From Porites lobata (Eukaryota > Cnidaria > Anthozoa > Scleractinia > Poritidae), in NCBI GenBank assembly GCA_942486035.1, contig CALNXK010000106.1, positions 1,638,501 through 1,702,500 of the forward strand: a stretch of DNA of 64,000 nucleotides. The letters are read 5' to 3'. The notes beneath the pieces were generated by a model. The model worked only from the letters and a program-made list of their open reading frames with translations. It was not told where the DNA came from and did not search any database. The translations under genes and the position numbers were made by a program. Position 1 is the first letter of the stretch; each line of letters starts with the position of its first letter. Shown one piece after another: positions 11,042 to 21,719 of this stretch.

Positions 11042-11752
11042 GTTACAGTCAAACCAGGTCAAGCGTTCCCGTCGCTAACGAACTAATGAATTCATTCGCG
11101 GAAAAATGATTTCGTTTGTTGATTCAATAATCCATTCATAAAATGAACAATCCAATAGTAATATTTAGCCTCGATTCTATAATCGAATGTTGATTCGATT
11201 ACTGTTTTTTGAAAAATTCCACTTTCCACAAGTTGACCTCAGAATTTTGTTTTTTCCTCTTTTTTTTCTGAGAGTTGAGTGCTGGCGAGTTCTGAAGTTC
11301 AAACCCAAACAAACTGTTACATGTATGCCAGTTTGCTGCCAATAATCAGTGCAACAGACCTAGGCCTGACCTCTTAGAAAACACGACGGTCAAACTGAGG
11401 TCAGTGTATGTGCGGTGATTGGTGGATTTCGATCCTCGGCCTTTGTCAGTTTCTTTGCGTTTGCGGTCTGTCTATTCTAGCTGTTATTTTGATTAAAGGC
11501 AATGAAAAACGCAATCGTAAACGGCAGGAAAACGGAAGCAAATACGATTGAACACAACAGACAAGAATAAAGAACAGGTAGATTTTGTTCATAAACCAAA
11601 TCAACATTTGATTATAGAATCGAGGTACAATTTGACCGTTGGATTATTCATTTTATGAATGGATTATTGAATCAACAAACGAAATCATTTTTCCATTAAT
11701 GAATTCATTAGTTTGTTAGCGACGGGAACGCTTGACCTGGTTTGACTGTAAC
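11042..11752. mobile_element. element H: foldback element inside F
   Basis: Inverted arms of about 160 bp: 11042-11205 and 11590-11752, beginning GTTACAGTCAAACCAGGTC and running through CCCGTCGCTAACGAACTAAT and TCGATTCTATAATC, with a few mismatches. The roughly 400-bp middle is unrelated between arms and non-coding. I could not define a target duplication. Confidence 0.8.
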
Positions 11753-13339
11753 TTTAGAGCACATTTATGTGACTTTTGAGGGAAAGGCTACCTGATTTTA
11801 GAGAAAAATAATTTGCAAACAGCCCAAGAGTGAACCAAATCTTACATCGAGTTGATAGCCTCATATGTACACTCAAAAACTGGTAATCATCTTTTATCAC
11901 ATTTAAGAGCCGTAATGGCTATTGATCACCGTAGATCAATTAGGCTTAGAAAAAAAACCAGGCCAACGTTTTGGCGTTCGACAAGTTTACTTTGCAAAAT
12001 CTTGCCAACAAATCTGGGTGCGTGTAAACCAACCTTTTATACCATGGACAGAAAGCAGTATTTCACAATACAAATTGCTCTCATTCAATATTCATAAACT
12101 GTCAAAAAAATTTTCCAAAATCACCTATACGGCCATCCGGTTCTCACTTTTGTAGTGCGAGCTGTAGCGAGTGTTTGAATGAACATTAACAGAGTTACGC
12201 TCCAAGATAATAAAGAATTTATCATGTTTATTTTTTATTTGATGGTTTAACGCGCGGCATTTTGAGAACTCCTGCAAGCGATGTTCACTGAACGACTGAA
12301 AACAATCGGCATAGCGATTAAAATTGCAAGAGAGACTACCAACAATCAATAAAAGAAATATAATTCGGTGAAACATAAACAGAGACAACAATTTTCATTC
12401 AGGAAGACAAGTATTAAAGTGTCCCTAAATATCCTGAATCTTCAAGCTTCAAGCTTAAGTTTGCTGAAGGTTATGTTTTAAGCCAGCTTCCCGGTGTTTG
12501 TTTTTTCAAAGACGAACTCGAGGCAAGAAAATCGCTCAAAGCTTTCTTTTCCGGCTAGAATTATAACTAAAGATTCTTTTGAACATTTTCTTTCTATTTG
12601 CGGTGAGAAACTGTCTAAAGGCTTTTTAAAGTTCTGTAAGATTATATCAAACCAGATACTCGGTGAGATCGTTGTCTCAAATCTTACAAACGCGCATAAA
12701 CTAAATTCCCGCATAAACTACGCTCCACTTCATTAAATTAGATACAAAAAACAAACATGAAATACAATAATTTCTCTGGCTTACCATTCGAGATGCAGCT
12801 CCTGAAAGTTATCAGGTAAAGCCAGTATCGCTTCAGACTTTGCAATCCTCTTACGCATCAAGCAAGGTGAAAACGAAAACGATGCCATCCGAAATCGGAT
12901 TTCCGACTTTGACAAGCGACGTTTTCTCAACCAAAAACCCAATAAACAAACTAGCCATGAGTAACAGAAGACTCCTGATAGCAGCTGAATTTCATTTTGT
13001 ACATCCAGTGGAAAAAGACAGTTAAAAACATCACAAGTTGACACAAAACTCTGTCAGCTTCAGCTGTTAAAGTAAACAAGATTCAAGATGCTGCATAAAT
13101 TTTGCGCATGAACTCACCTGTCAAATTTTGACCAATCAGAGCATAAAAATTGGACGTAGAGCGTGACCAACGCGTGACCATTGTGAGAAAAAACAAAAGC
13201 AACTGTCTTCCCTGCCTGTAACAGCTGGCTGAATTTTCACGTCCGAGGTCAGTTTGCAATCAAAATTTTAATTGTGCAGCACATAAACACAACATATTTC
13301 ATATGAATTAAGAAAGAAAATTGAACTTGAGCCTGCGAT

Positions 13340-13720
13340 CACTTGAAAACTAGTTTACTTGTCAGCGGATAACTTCAAAAAATACTTGACCTCGACGGGT
13401 CGACACCTGAGCCCGCGATACGGTCAAGTGATACTGGTCAGCGGGTACTCTGTTTTGACAGCTGTCAATTGATTAAAACATTGATGTCCAATATGTGTGC
13501 ATTATCAGTTTTCCTGTGCTCCCAAACTAGTAAAAGTATGAGATTGAACGTTGTTCGCGATCTAGTAAAACAGTTAACTGGTCAGCGGACAGCTTCCAAA
13601 TAAATCACGTCACCTCGATGAGTTGACACATGAGCCCGCGATATGGTCATGGGATACTGGTCAGTGGCTATCCTGTTTGGACAGCTGTCAATTGACCATA
13701 TTGTTAATGTCCTATATTAA
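13340..13720 (+). repeat. two tandem copies of a ~220-bp unit
   Basis: TGAGCCCGCGATACGGTCAA near 13411 recurs as TGAGCCCGCGATATGGTCAT near 13632, each preceded by a GTCAGCGGA block and followed by GATACTGGTCAG and GACAGCTGTCAATTGA. Diverged at roughly one base in five to eight. Within element F. Confidence 0.75.
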
Positions 13721-13806
13721 AGATGTGGACTTGCCAAGACACGCCTGAGACACCCTTCCCTTCCTTTTGATAGTCTCCCCTACCCCACCCATACAATCTG
13801 TAGACG

Positions 13807-13832
13807 CGTACGTACGTACGTACGTACGTACG
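13807..13832. repeat. (CGTA)n microsatellite
   Basis: Six and a half perfect CGTA units. About 60 bp further on, 13890-13929 forms a GC-rich hairpin (GGGGCTC ... CGCGCGCTTCGCGCGCG ... GAGCCCC) at the right end of F. Confidence 0.95.
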
Positions 13833-14308
13833 CTCGGTCAATCACGTGACAACCAAAAGAAAAGAGGTTGACCATATTCCATGGGTATGGGGCTCTGTCC
13901 CACGCGCGCTTCGCGCGCGCGGGAGCCCCGCTACAAAGACTGAGGAAGGCTAAGATGAGAATGGTTACTCCAAAATATGGATCAAAGCCTACATAGAGGT
14001 TAGTTGTTTTTCACGTTCTTTGTAAGAATTTAGTGCAAGGAGCAAACAATGTCTGTTTAATTACAGTACCACTACCGCGACTGCCGTGTAAAGCTTATTC
14101 ATAGCAAAGTATCTGTTTGGATAGCTCAGAATAAGGTGGATACTTCAGAATAAGAATGGCCAAAATATGGAAGTTTTGGCCATCTAGATTATTATTACTG
14201 AACTTCCCAATATAAAAATGATTGTTACTTTACAAAGAGGGTACAAATACAGTCAACCATTGTGTAATTATGGCTCAGTTAATTCGAAGCTTGCTTATGG
14301 GATAGCAG

Positions 14309-14808
14309 CCCAGTGTAGGGGGGGGGGGGGGAGGGGTACTCGACCAATATTTGGGTGTAGGTGAGCCACTGAGGGTTTGAAACCCATACCCTGTTTAGGA
14401 TAACACCCTCAACTTTAGTACCCAGATAGGACAACTCCCTCAGATGGGGACAAGGTTATCAAGCACACCTGTCAACTTGTACTTATCTTATTTAGACAAG
14501 GGTGCCAAGAACAATAACATTTATATTTATTCCAGTAAATGCTTTGGGTGATGACGTACTAACTATCTGCAAACACTTGCACTAAGACGAAATCGATCAT
14601 GCATGAAACACCCTGTTTATAATTAGAACAGACTCGCACAAATCATGCACACTGTTTAGGACAGACTTGCAGGAAATTGTATACCCTGTTTAGGACAGAC
14701 TTGTGCCAAACTATATACCCTGTTCAGGACAGAGAGGACGAAAACCATACCCTGTCGAGTGGCACATCCCCATGGAGGCCATATAAGGGAGTACTCCCCC
14801 CCCCCCCA
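14309..14808. mobile_element. element I (left-arm copy): G-run MITE inside element C
   Basis: Flanked by the direct repeat GGGATAGCAG (14299-14308 and 14809-14818). Ends carry long G or C runs followed by GTACTC. The interior has about four repeats built on ACCCTGTTTAGGACAGACTTG (14630-14750). The same element at the mirror position in the other arm shows it was present before, or was copied with, the arm duplication. Confidence 0.75.
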
Positions 14809-16039
14809 GGGATAGCAGACAGTTGTTGAATTTATGGCTCAACATAAACTATTTCTGTTTTCTTATATATTATGGTTGATTTTTTTCTTCACTTTTAAGT
14901 GGTAAGTTGCTGTTTAGTTTAGTGTGAGAAGAATGGGTACTTTATGAGATTATAAAAACCAAAGTGACCCTCACAACCTGTGGGATACTTGGGTTAACCT
15001 TTTGGTGTGCTGGGTATCTGGCACAATTAGCCAACCAGAACCCAAATCCTTTTACAGTCTTTTCTATGACCAAAAGGCCCAATGTTAGCTACTTTTGGTA
15101 AATGTAAACTAAGTGATTCCAAGTTAGTCATTTTGTATTCCTGAATCTGCTGTGTGAACCTTTGTGATTTCCAGTCACATTGAAGGTGCTGAAAATCTAG
15201 CCCCTTTATTGTCCATCCTGTCACGTTGCCCCATCCACAGGTAGCCCAAACTCTGAAGGAGTTTGTTGGACTTTGAATTTATAAGAGAATGTATGACAAT
15301 AAACAAAATACATCCTAAATTCCATTTTTTGACAAAAATAGAAACGAGAATGACTTACCTTGTGTTTTTGTATTGTTAAGCTAAAACGGCCTGGATATAC
15401 CCTACTTCAGTTATTATTATTATTTATTTATCACTATTTTAGTTATTCATTTTGATATTAGGCAGGTACCACAAGGAAATTATTTGGTTGTTCCTTTTTA
15501 ATTTAGATGATAGATAACTTTGTAGGTGATAATTATTTGTAATGCACTAAACTGGGGGCCTTTCTCTACTACCAAAAGAAAATCTTTAACTTTTAAAACA
15601 GAAGGGTCAAGGCTTTGCTGAATCAAGGCACTGTATCGTGGAACACAGTGCTTTTTAGAATTACCGCCAAAGTAGCAGCTTTATTTCCTGAAAGAATGAT
15701 TATAATGGAAGCTTTATTTAATGCATGGCTAATTTCAAATTTTCAGGTGACTTTCCACCCCAGGTATAGAGGATACATAAAAGCACATTGTGGAAGTGGA
15801 GAAAGAGTAAGAGGAAAGTAAAACAGAGGAAAGAATTATGGGAAAAGGAAGAAATGAAAAAAATGGTTGTAGAATTGTAAACAAACAACTTTATTTTTAT
15901 AAAAGTAATAAACAATTTTTTTTACACATTTTATCAAATTCTTAGAGTGGTTTGTTTGTGGTTTTGAGAATTTTATTAACCAAATGGTCAAGCTACCCAG
16001 ACATGCAACTGAGCAGCCAACTGCTTGGCCTCAATGAAA

Positions 16040-17770
16040 ATTGTTGGTTTTTTTTTCCTGTTTTCTTTTTTCTTTTTTTCTTTTTTTTTTTTTCATTTTA
16101 TTTGCTATTTCTCTTGAAGCCTTCTCCAATTTTCTTCATTTCTTCATTTCTTTCTCCAACTGGTTTCTCTGTTCCTCACAAGCATTTGACTGCAACACCC
16201 TCCGGATCTCCAACTCCTCCTCCTGTTACAGCTGCAACATGGATATACCTGCATGATCATTTTTATTCCATTTTAAATTTATGATAAGCTCACCATACTG
16301 AGTGAAAAACAAAAAATAGCCCATAACCAGCTTAATGCTGAAGGTCTTGTCTCATCAGGAACTCAGAAGGCAATCAAGGAAATAGGTAATAGGTCACAGG
16401 GAGGGGAAGGAAAACACCCCCCCCCCCCCCCCCCCTTGAGTGGAGGAAGGGGAAGAAAAAGAAAAATAATTCATCCCAGGATCAACAGGATCTATTTCCA
16501 CACTTTTCAACACCATGATGGTACCACTTGGCTGAGGACTATTGTCAGAAAGTTCAGTGTGGAATAGGGTATGGCAGGCAGAGAGTTTTGGTGACAATGA
16601 GGCTCCTAGGATTTGAAAAAAAAAAAAACAAAACAAAATACAAGTGCAAAAAAGCTACTATAAATAATTTTGCAAAACTCCTAATGTTTAGGATAAATAA
16701 TTTGAATTGATACTAGAGTTTCTAGTAAATGTAAAAAGATAGCAGGTGAACATGGGCGGGCTGGCAGAGGCCCGCAGTAGATCTAGGGGAGGTCCCCTGC
16801 CCTCCATATTCTAGATCAAATTGAGGACAACAGTGCCAAGAAAATTCTTTTCTGGATTGAGCTCCTCCGTACCTTAAGTTCTGAATGAGTGGTTCCTTCC
16901 CGCCACCTTAAGGTCTGGTGAGAATCCTCGCCTCCCCCCCCTGCCCCACCCCTCTTCTTATCTGAGGGTTCCGATCTGCCACCGTAGGCTCCAGGTCCTA
17001 TATCAGAGCTATACAGAGACACTACACTAATACAATCTGCAGGATCATTTTTTTTTTAGAAACTTGAGCATATGTCTGCCTGCACTTGCAATAGTGATCA
17101 CCAAGCTACAAGAAGTATGACGTGAAGTAAATTAGGGACCTGTCATTTATTGGAGGGGGGCAGGGCTGGTGCAATTCTTTTTTCCCAGGTGAATTTTTTT
17201 TATGCCCTCACCCAATTTCCTGCAGAAAAAAATGAAACCCTCCCCCTTGTATGGCCCAAAATAGTTATGACCCTTCCCACACTAAAAGATATGACAGGGA
17301 TTATTAAAAGAGATCAACTTTTACCTTGTGATGAAGGGAGGTGCCAATACGACATTCAGGAACAGGTATCTAAGATCACATCATGCATTGAAGCAATATT
17401 GAGCACAAACAATCCTGGTGCTGCTGGAAAATTTTACACGACCGATTATGTTCTTGTCCCAGCTGATTAGTTAATACTGAGGGCGAACATTATGAAGCTC
17501 AGTGAGTTACTAGAGAACATATTAGATTTGGATAAACGTATTAAAGCTCACCTTAACACCCTGTTTCACTCAAAGACTGGTAATTTTATATGAGGAGAAG
17601 AGTGTTCTTAATCATTTGATGAAGCTGTTATTACAAGGCTTGATGAAGCTAAAAAAAGAGTAAACAGTGCATTGAAATATCTTAATGAGAAACTTGATCA
17701 ATGCAAAGACATGTTTCGCAGTGTGTTGCTGTTGAAAAACAAATCAAGAAAAAGACGTACATGTAGGGTT
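16040..17770. pseudogene. degraded coding fragments in the single-copy centre of element C
   Basis: Between the arms one frame reads nearly open from about 17280 to 17770 on plus with three stops: it contains QEQVSKITSCIEAILSTNN, MKLSELLENILDLDKRIKAH and RLDEAKKRVNSALKYLNEKL, all charged and helix-like. Near 16281-16390 another stretch reads ILSEKQKIAHNQLNAEG. The pattern is that of a coiled-coil protein fragment picked up and then mutated. I do not recognise the parent gene and no transposase motif is visible. A C-run at 16416-16435 and T-run near 16060-16095 also lie here. Confidence 0.35.
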
Positions 17771-19147
17771 GTTGGGTAGTTCAGGTTGATCATTATGAAA
17801 GTTTAAAATGCTTACTGTGCAAGGGACTTGTTTGTTAAATAATATATTTTATTTGTTGATTTATTTTTATTTTAAGTGAACAGCAATGTTTGCTAAAAAT
17901 GGTATGGCCCTCCCCAAAGCCCAGCTTAAATTTTTGGTGACCCTACCCTTTTTGGCTACATAAAATTTAATGACCCTCCCCCCAATTGCACAAACCACTC
18001 TAAGAATTTGATAAAATGTGAAAAAAAAATTGTTTATTACTTTTATAAAAATAAAGTTGTTTGTTTACAATTCTACAACCATTTTTTTCATTTCTTCCTT
18101 TTCCCATAGTTCTTTCCTCTGTTTTACTTTCCTCTTACTCTTTCTCCACTTCCACAATGTGCTTTTATGTACCCTCTATACCTGGGGTGGAAAGTCACCT
18201 GAAAATTTGAAATTAGCCATGCATTAAATAAAGCTTCCATTATAATCATTCTTTCAGGAAATAAAGCTGCTACTTTGGCGGTAATTCTAAAAAGCACTGT
18301 GTTCCACGATACAGTGCCTTGATTCAGCAAAGCCTTGACCCTTCTGTTTTAAAAGTTAAAGATTTTCTTTTGGTAGTAGAGAAAGGCCCCCAGTTTAGTG
18401 CATTACAATTAATTATCACCTACAAAGTTATCTATCATCTAAATTAAAAAGGAACAACCAAATAATTTCCTTGTGGTACCTGCCTAATATCAAAATGAAT
18501 AACTATTAAAAATAGTGATAAATAAATAATAATAATAACTGAAGTAGGGTATATCCAGGCCGTTTTAGCTTAACAATACAAAAACACAAGGTAAGTCATT
18601 CTCGTTTCTATTTTTGTCAAAAAATGGAATTTAGGATCTATTTTGTTTATTGTCATACATTCTCTTATAAATTCAAAGTCCAACAAACTCCTTCAGAGTT
18701 TGGGCTACCTGTGGATGGGGCAACGTGACAGGATGGACAATAAAGGGGCTAGATTTTCAACACCTTCAATGTGACTGGAAATCACAAAGGTTCACACAGC
18801 AGATTCAGGAATACAAAATGACTAACTTGGAATCACTTAGTTTACATTTACCAAAAGTAGCTAACATTGGGCCTTTTGGTCATAGAAAAGACTGTAAAAG
18901 GATTTGGGTTCTGGTTGGCTAATTGTGCCAGATACCCAGCACACCAAAAGGTTGACCCAAGTATCCCACAGGTTGTGAGGGTCACTTTGGTTTTTATAAT
19001 CTCATAAAGTACCCATTCTCCTCACACTAAACTAAACAGCAACTTACCACTTAAAAGTGAAGAAAAAAATCAACCATAATATAAAAATTATAAGAAAACA
19101 GAAATAGTTTATGTTGAGCCATAAATTCAACAACTGTCTGCTATCCC

Positions 19148-19642
19148 TGGGGGCGGGGGGGAGTACTCCCTTATATGGCCTCGATGGGGATGTGCCACTG
19201 GACAGGGTATGGTTTTCGTCCTCTCTGTCCTGAACAGGGTATATAGTTTGGCACAAGTCTGTCCTAAACAGGGTATACAATTTCCTGCAAGTCTGTCCTA
19301 AACAGTGTGCATGATTTGTGCGAGTCTGTTCTAATTATAAACAGGGTGTTTCATGCATGATCGATTTCGTCTTAGTGCAAGTGTTTGCAGATAGTTAGTA
19401 CGTCATCACCCAAAGCATTTACTGGAATAAATATAAATGTTATTGTTCTTGGCACCCTTGTCTAAATAAGATAAGTACAAGTTGACAGGTGTGCTTGATA
19501 ACCTTGTCCCCATCTGAGGGAGTTGTCCTATCTGGGTACTAAAGTTGAGGGTGTTATCCTAAACAGGGTATGGGTTTCAAACCCTCAGTGGCTCACCTAC
19601 ACCCAAATATTGGTCGAGTACCCCCTCCCCCCCTACACTGGG
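19148..19642. mobile_element. element I (right-arm copy)
   Basis: Mirror image of the copy in the left arm, flanked by CTGCTATCCC (19138-19147 and 19643-19652). The main differences from the left copy are lengths of the G/C runs and a few substitutions, which illustrates how little the arms of C have diverged. Confidence 0.75.
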
Positions 19643-20043
19643 CTGCTATCCCATAAGCAAGCTTCGAATTAACTGAGCCATAATTACACAATGGTTGACT
19701 GTATTTGTACCCTCTTTGTAAAGTAACAATCATTTTTATATTGGGAAGTTCAGTAATAATAATCCAGATGGCCAAAACTTCCATATTTTGGCCATTCTTA
19801 TTCTGAAGTATCCACCTTATTCTGAGCTATCCAAACAGATACTTTGCTATGAATAAGCTTTACACGGCAGTCGCGGTAGTGGTACTGTAATTAAACAGAC
19901 ATTGTTTGCTCCTTGCACTAAATTCTTACAAAGAACGTGAAAAACAACTAACCTCTATGTAGGCTTTGATCCATATTTTGGAGTAACCATTCTCATCTTA
20001 GCCTTCCTCAGTCTTTGTATACTTAGTCTTTCAACACAACAAG

Positions 20044-20790
20044 AATCACTTCGTGAATTTTACCGGGGCCACTTTTGTCTTGGCAACCCACGTGGAAGGG
20101 TCGTTTTCATCAACAAGTTTGTCGGGCGACAAGAAAATCTTTTTTATTGCAAATATTCTTAAGAGATGAAAACAAGGTGTAATGAATAATGTGAAAAGGC
20201 AAAATGTTAGGGAATCCCGAATTTTGAACAGCTGAGAATTTGCGCATCTCGCTGACGTAAATATTGCGTGACAAAGGTTATTTGAAAACTGATTTTGTTT
20301 TGTTGCTTCATAAGTCAAAGCAGTGATAGACTTCCTCCTAATGAGTTTTAATTGTTTGTCGGAAAATATCTGACGAAGTTTCCTGTTGGGAGTGCGAATT
20401 GTAAGGTACTGAAACGTATAAACAAAGCTTGGCGCATGCAAGTTTAATAAGTAGTGTACACAGTTCTACGTCGACCAAGCTTTGTCATCGCTAGGATGAA
20501 TACTGTAACAATATTTTGCAATAGACAGGGATCTCATTTATTGATAAGTGGTAAATATAGTCGCATTAAACCATTCCGTGTGCAAACTAATCGAATTAAT
20601 ATTTACATGGTTACAGTTGTTGCTCCCTACTTCAAATTTCTGAACCAGCGATATATCTCAGCGAACACTCCCAAAAGTAAAGAGCCAGCGATATATCTCA
20701 GTCAGCGATATATCCCTAACAATGTAACTTTGAAAACACAGAAACGCGTTGCATTTTATGACCGGTGCCAGCCTTCGGCTAGGCCCCGGT
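20044..20790. mobile_element. element G: insert in the right arm of C
   Basis: 747 bp absent from the left arm, where CAACACAACAAGGTCGTAAA (reverse strand) is continuous apart from insert E. It is flanked by AACAAG (20038-20043 and 20791-20796) and has an 11-bp inverted pair TTACCGGGGCC (20060-20070) and GGCCCCGGTAA (20782-20792). The left copy lies 16 bp inside the insert and the right copy overlaps the target repeat, so borders are slightly ambiguous. Three copies of CAGCGATATATC occur at 20647-20720. No gene seen. Confidence 0.65.
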
Positions 20791-20904
20791 AACAAGGTCG
20801 TAAAGAGTCGGAGCGATTTGCCGAAAAATAATTTTATTCAGTTCCAGTCTCCGAGCGGATACCTGATTTTGGAGTATCCATTCTAGTCACGACCATATAG
20901 ACTA

Positions 20905-21089
20905 CGAGTAGTCCCCCATTTTTCCTCAGGGATAGTAGAGCGAGCGAAACGCGAGCGCGCGTGAAAATCACGCGAGAAAAGGCGACACGCCGCGCGTCGC
21001 CTTTTCTCGCGTGGGGTGATTTTCACGCGCGCTCGCGTTTCGCTTGCTCTACTATCCCTGAGGAAAAATGGGGGACTACTCGTAGTCTA
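20905..21089. mobile_element. element B: near-perfect palindromic MITE, split by element C
   Basis: A palindrome of about 192 bp when its seven left-hand bases (7718-7724, TAGACTA) are rejoined across C. Arms run TAGACTACGAGTAGTCCCCC, then CTCAGGGATAGTAGAGCGAG, through a GC-rich CGCGAGCGCGCG stretch to a tiny loop near 20999, and back. The flanks carry an 8-bp target duplication CCGTAATA (7710-7717 and 21090-21097), both inside element A. Non-coding; it can form a very stable hairpin. Confidence 0.85.
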
Positions 21090-21719
21090 CCGTAATACGG
21101 ACAGCTGGGTCTGAAGAGACCACAGAAAGTGTCCGTATTAACGGGCCCCGGGGTGTCCGTATTAAGCGGGTCATGTTATTTAAGTAAAAAAAACCCTTTT
21201 ACCAAATCACAAAGAAATAAAGGAGGACAAAAGCATCGTCAAATTAAACTTATCTAACTTTCACAAAGCCGTCATTACGTGGCTTAAGTCCACGGAAACA
21301 CTTAAAAATCGCTCATTTTTATGTTGCTTCTCTGCATAACTCGTTTGATGCCAAAAATTGACGTTTACAAATCATTCTGTCCGGTATATTGTAGGGCTGG
21401 GAGCATCGACATGCTGTCAACTGAAGGATTTTTTACCATCCAAAAGGAAAGGTCTATTACAGCCCAGAGAGTATAATGAAGTGTCGGCATTAGCGAGGTT
21501 GGCTTTCTATAAGAATTCCTAGTTGACTGGGCAAGAAATAAGTGTCCGTTGTCCTCATTAACAGGTGTCCGTATTAACTGAGCCAGATTAAAGCGGGTTG
21601 AATTTAGAAAAAATGTAAGAGCTTTCCCCTTGGACAAAGAAAACTGCCCCCCGGGAAAAACTGTCCGTAATAACGAGGTGTCCGTATTAAGTGGGTGTCC
21701 GTAAAGCTGGGTTCGACTG

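Larger units (their letters stand above)
10947..13931. mobile_element. element F: 3-kb composite insert in the left arm of C
   Basis: Compared with the right arm, where AGTATACAAAG is continuous, about 2,985 bp interrupt the left arm, with TA on each side (10945-10946 and 13932-13933). The right end reads inward as GCGGGGCTCCCGC, and a similar AGCGAGGCTCCC lies 24 bp inside the left end, so the element has subterminal rather than clean terminal inverted repeats. It contains element H, two copies of a 220-bp tandem repeat and a (CGTA)n tract. No coding region is supported. May be a TA-duplicating (Tc1/mariner-like) derivative; uncertain. Confidence 0.6.
7725..20894. mobile_element. element C: giant transposon with 2.15-kb inverted arms
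   Basis: 13,170 bp flanked by the 10-bp direct repeat ATATAGACTA (7715-7724 and 20895-20904). Ends are GGTCGTGACTAGAATGG and its reverse complement. The left arm is 7725-7741, 9064-9145, 10922-10946 and 13934-15955; the right arm is 17990-20043 and 20797-20894. Once inserts D-G are removed the arms are about 2.15 kb each and nearly identical, down to shared short frames. The centre (15956-17989) is single-copy. Before later insertions the element was about 6.3 kb. A 10-bp duplication with very long inverted ends suggests Mutator-like (MULE) or foldback elements; no transposase is recognisable, so it is probably non-autonomous. Superfamily is inference. Confidence 0.85.
7700..21719. mobile_element. 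element A: outermost, oldest layer of the nested transposon stack
   Basis: Left end CAGTCAAACCCCGTAATA (7700-7717) is continued, after the inserted layers, by ...TACGGACAGCTGGG at 21095. The right end (21690-21719) read in reverse is CAGTCGAACCCAGC then TTTACGGACA. With B and C removed these form a terminal inverted repeat CAGTCRAACCC...TACGGACA and A is only about 640 bp. Subterminal copies of GTCCGTATTAA occur at several places in 21120-21720. No target duplication is clear. The remaining interior (21098-21719) has no convincing coding sequence. Confidence 0.6.

Noticed and set aside
15027..18922. Identical short open frames in mirror positions
   Set aside because: They are in the inverted arms of element C and match because the arms are copies; no splice borders, motifs or start context.
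13934..20043. Large palindrome as an assembly artefact
   Set aside because: A 10-bp target duplication at the outer ends, arm-specific insertions and real sequence differences between the arms argue for a true structure, although long reads are needed to settle it.
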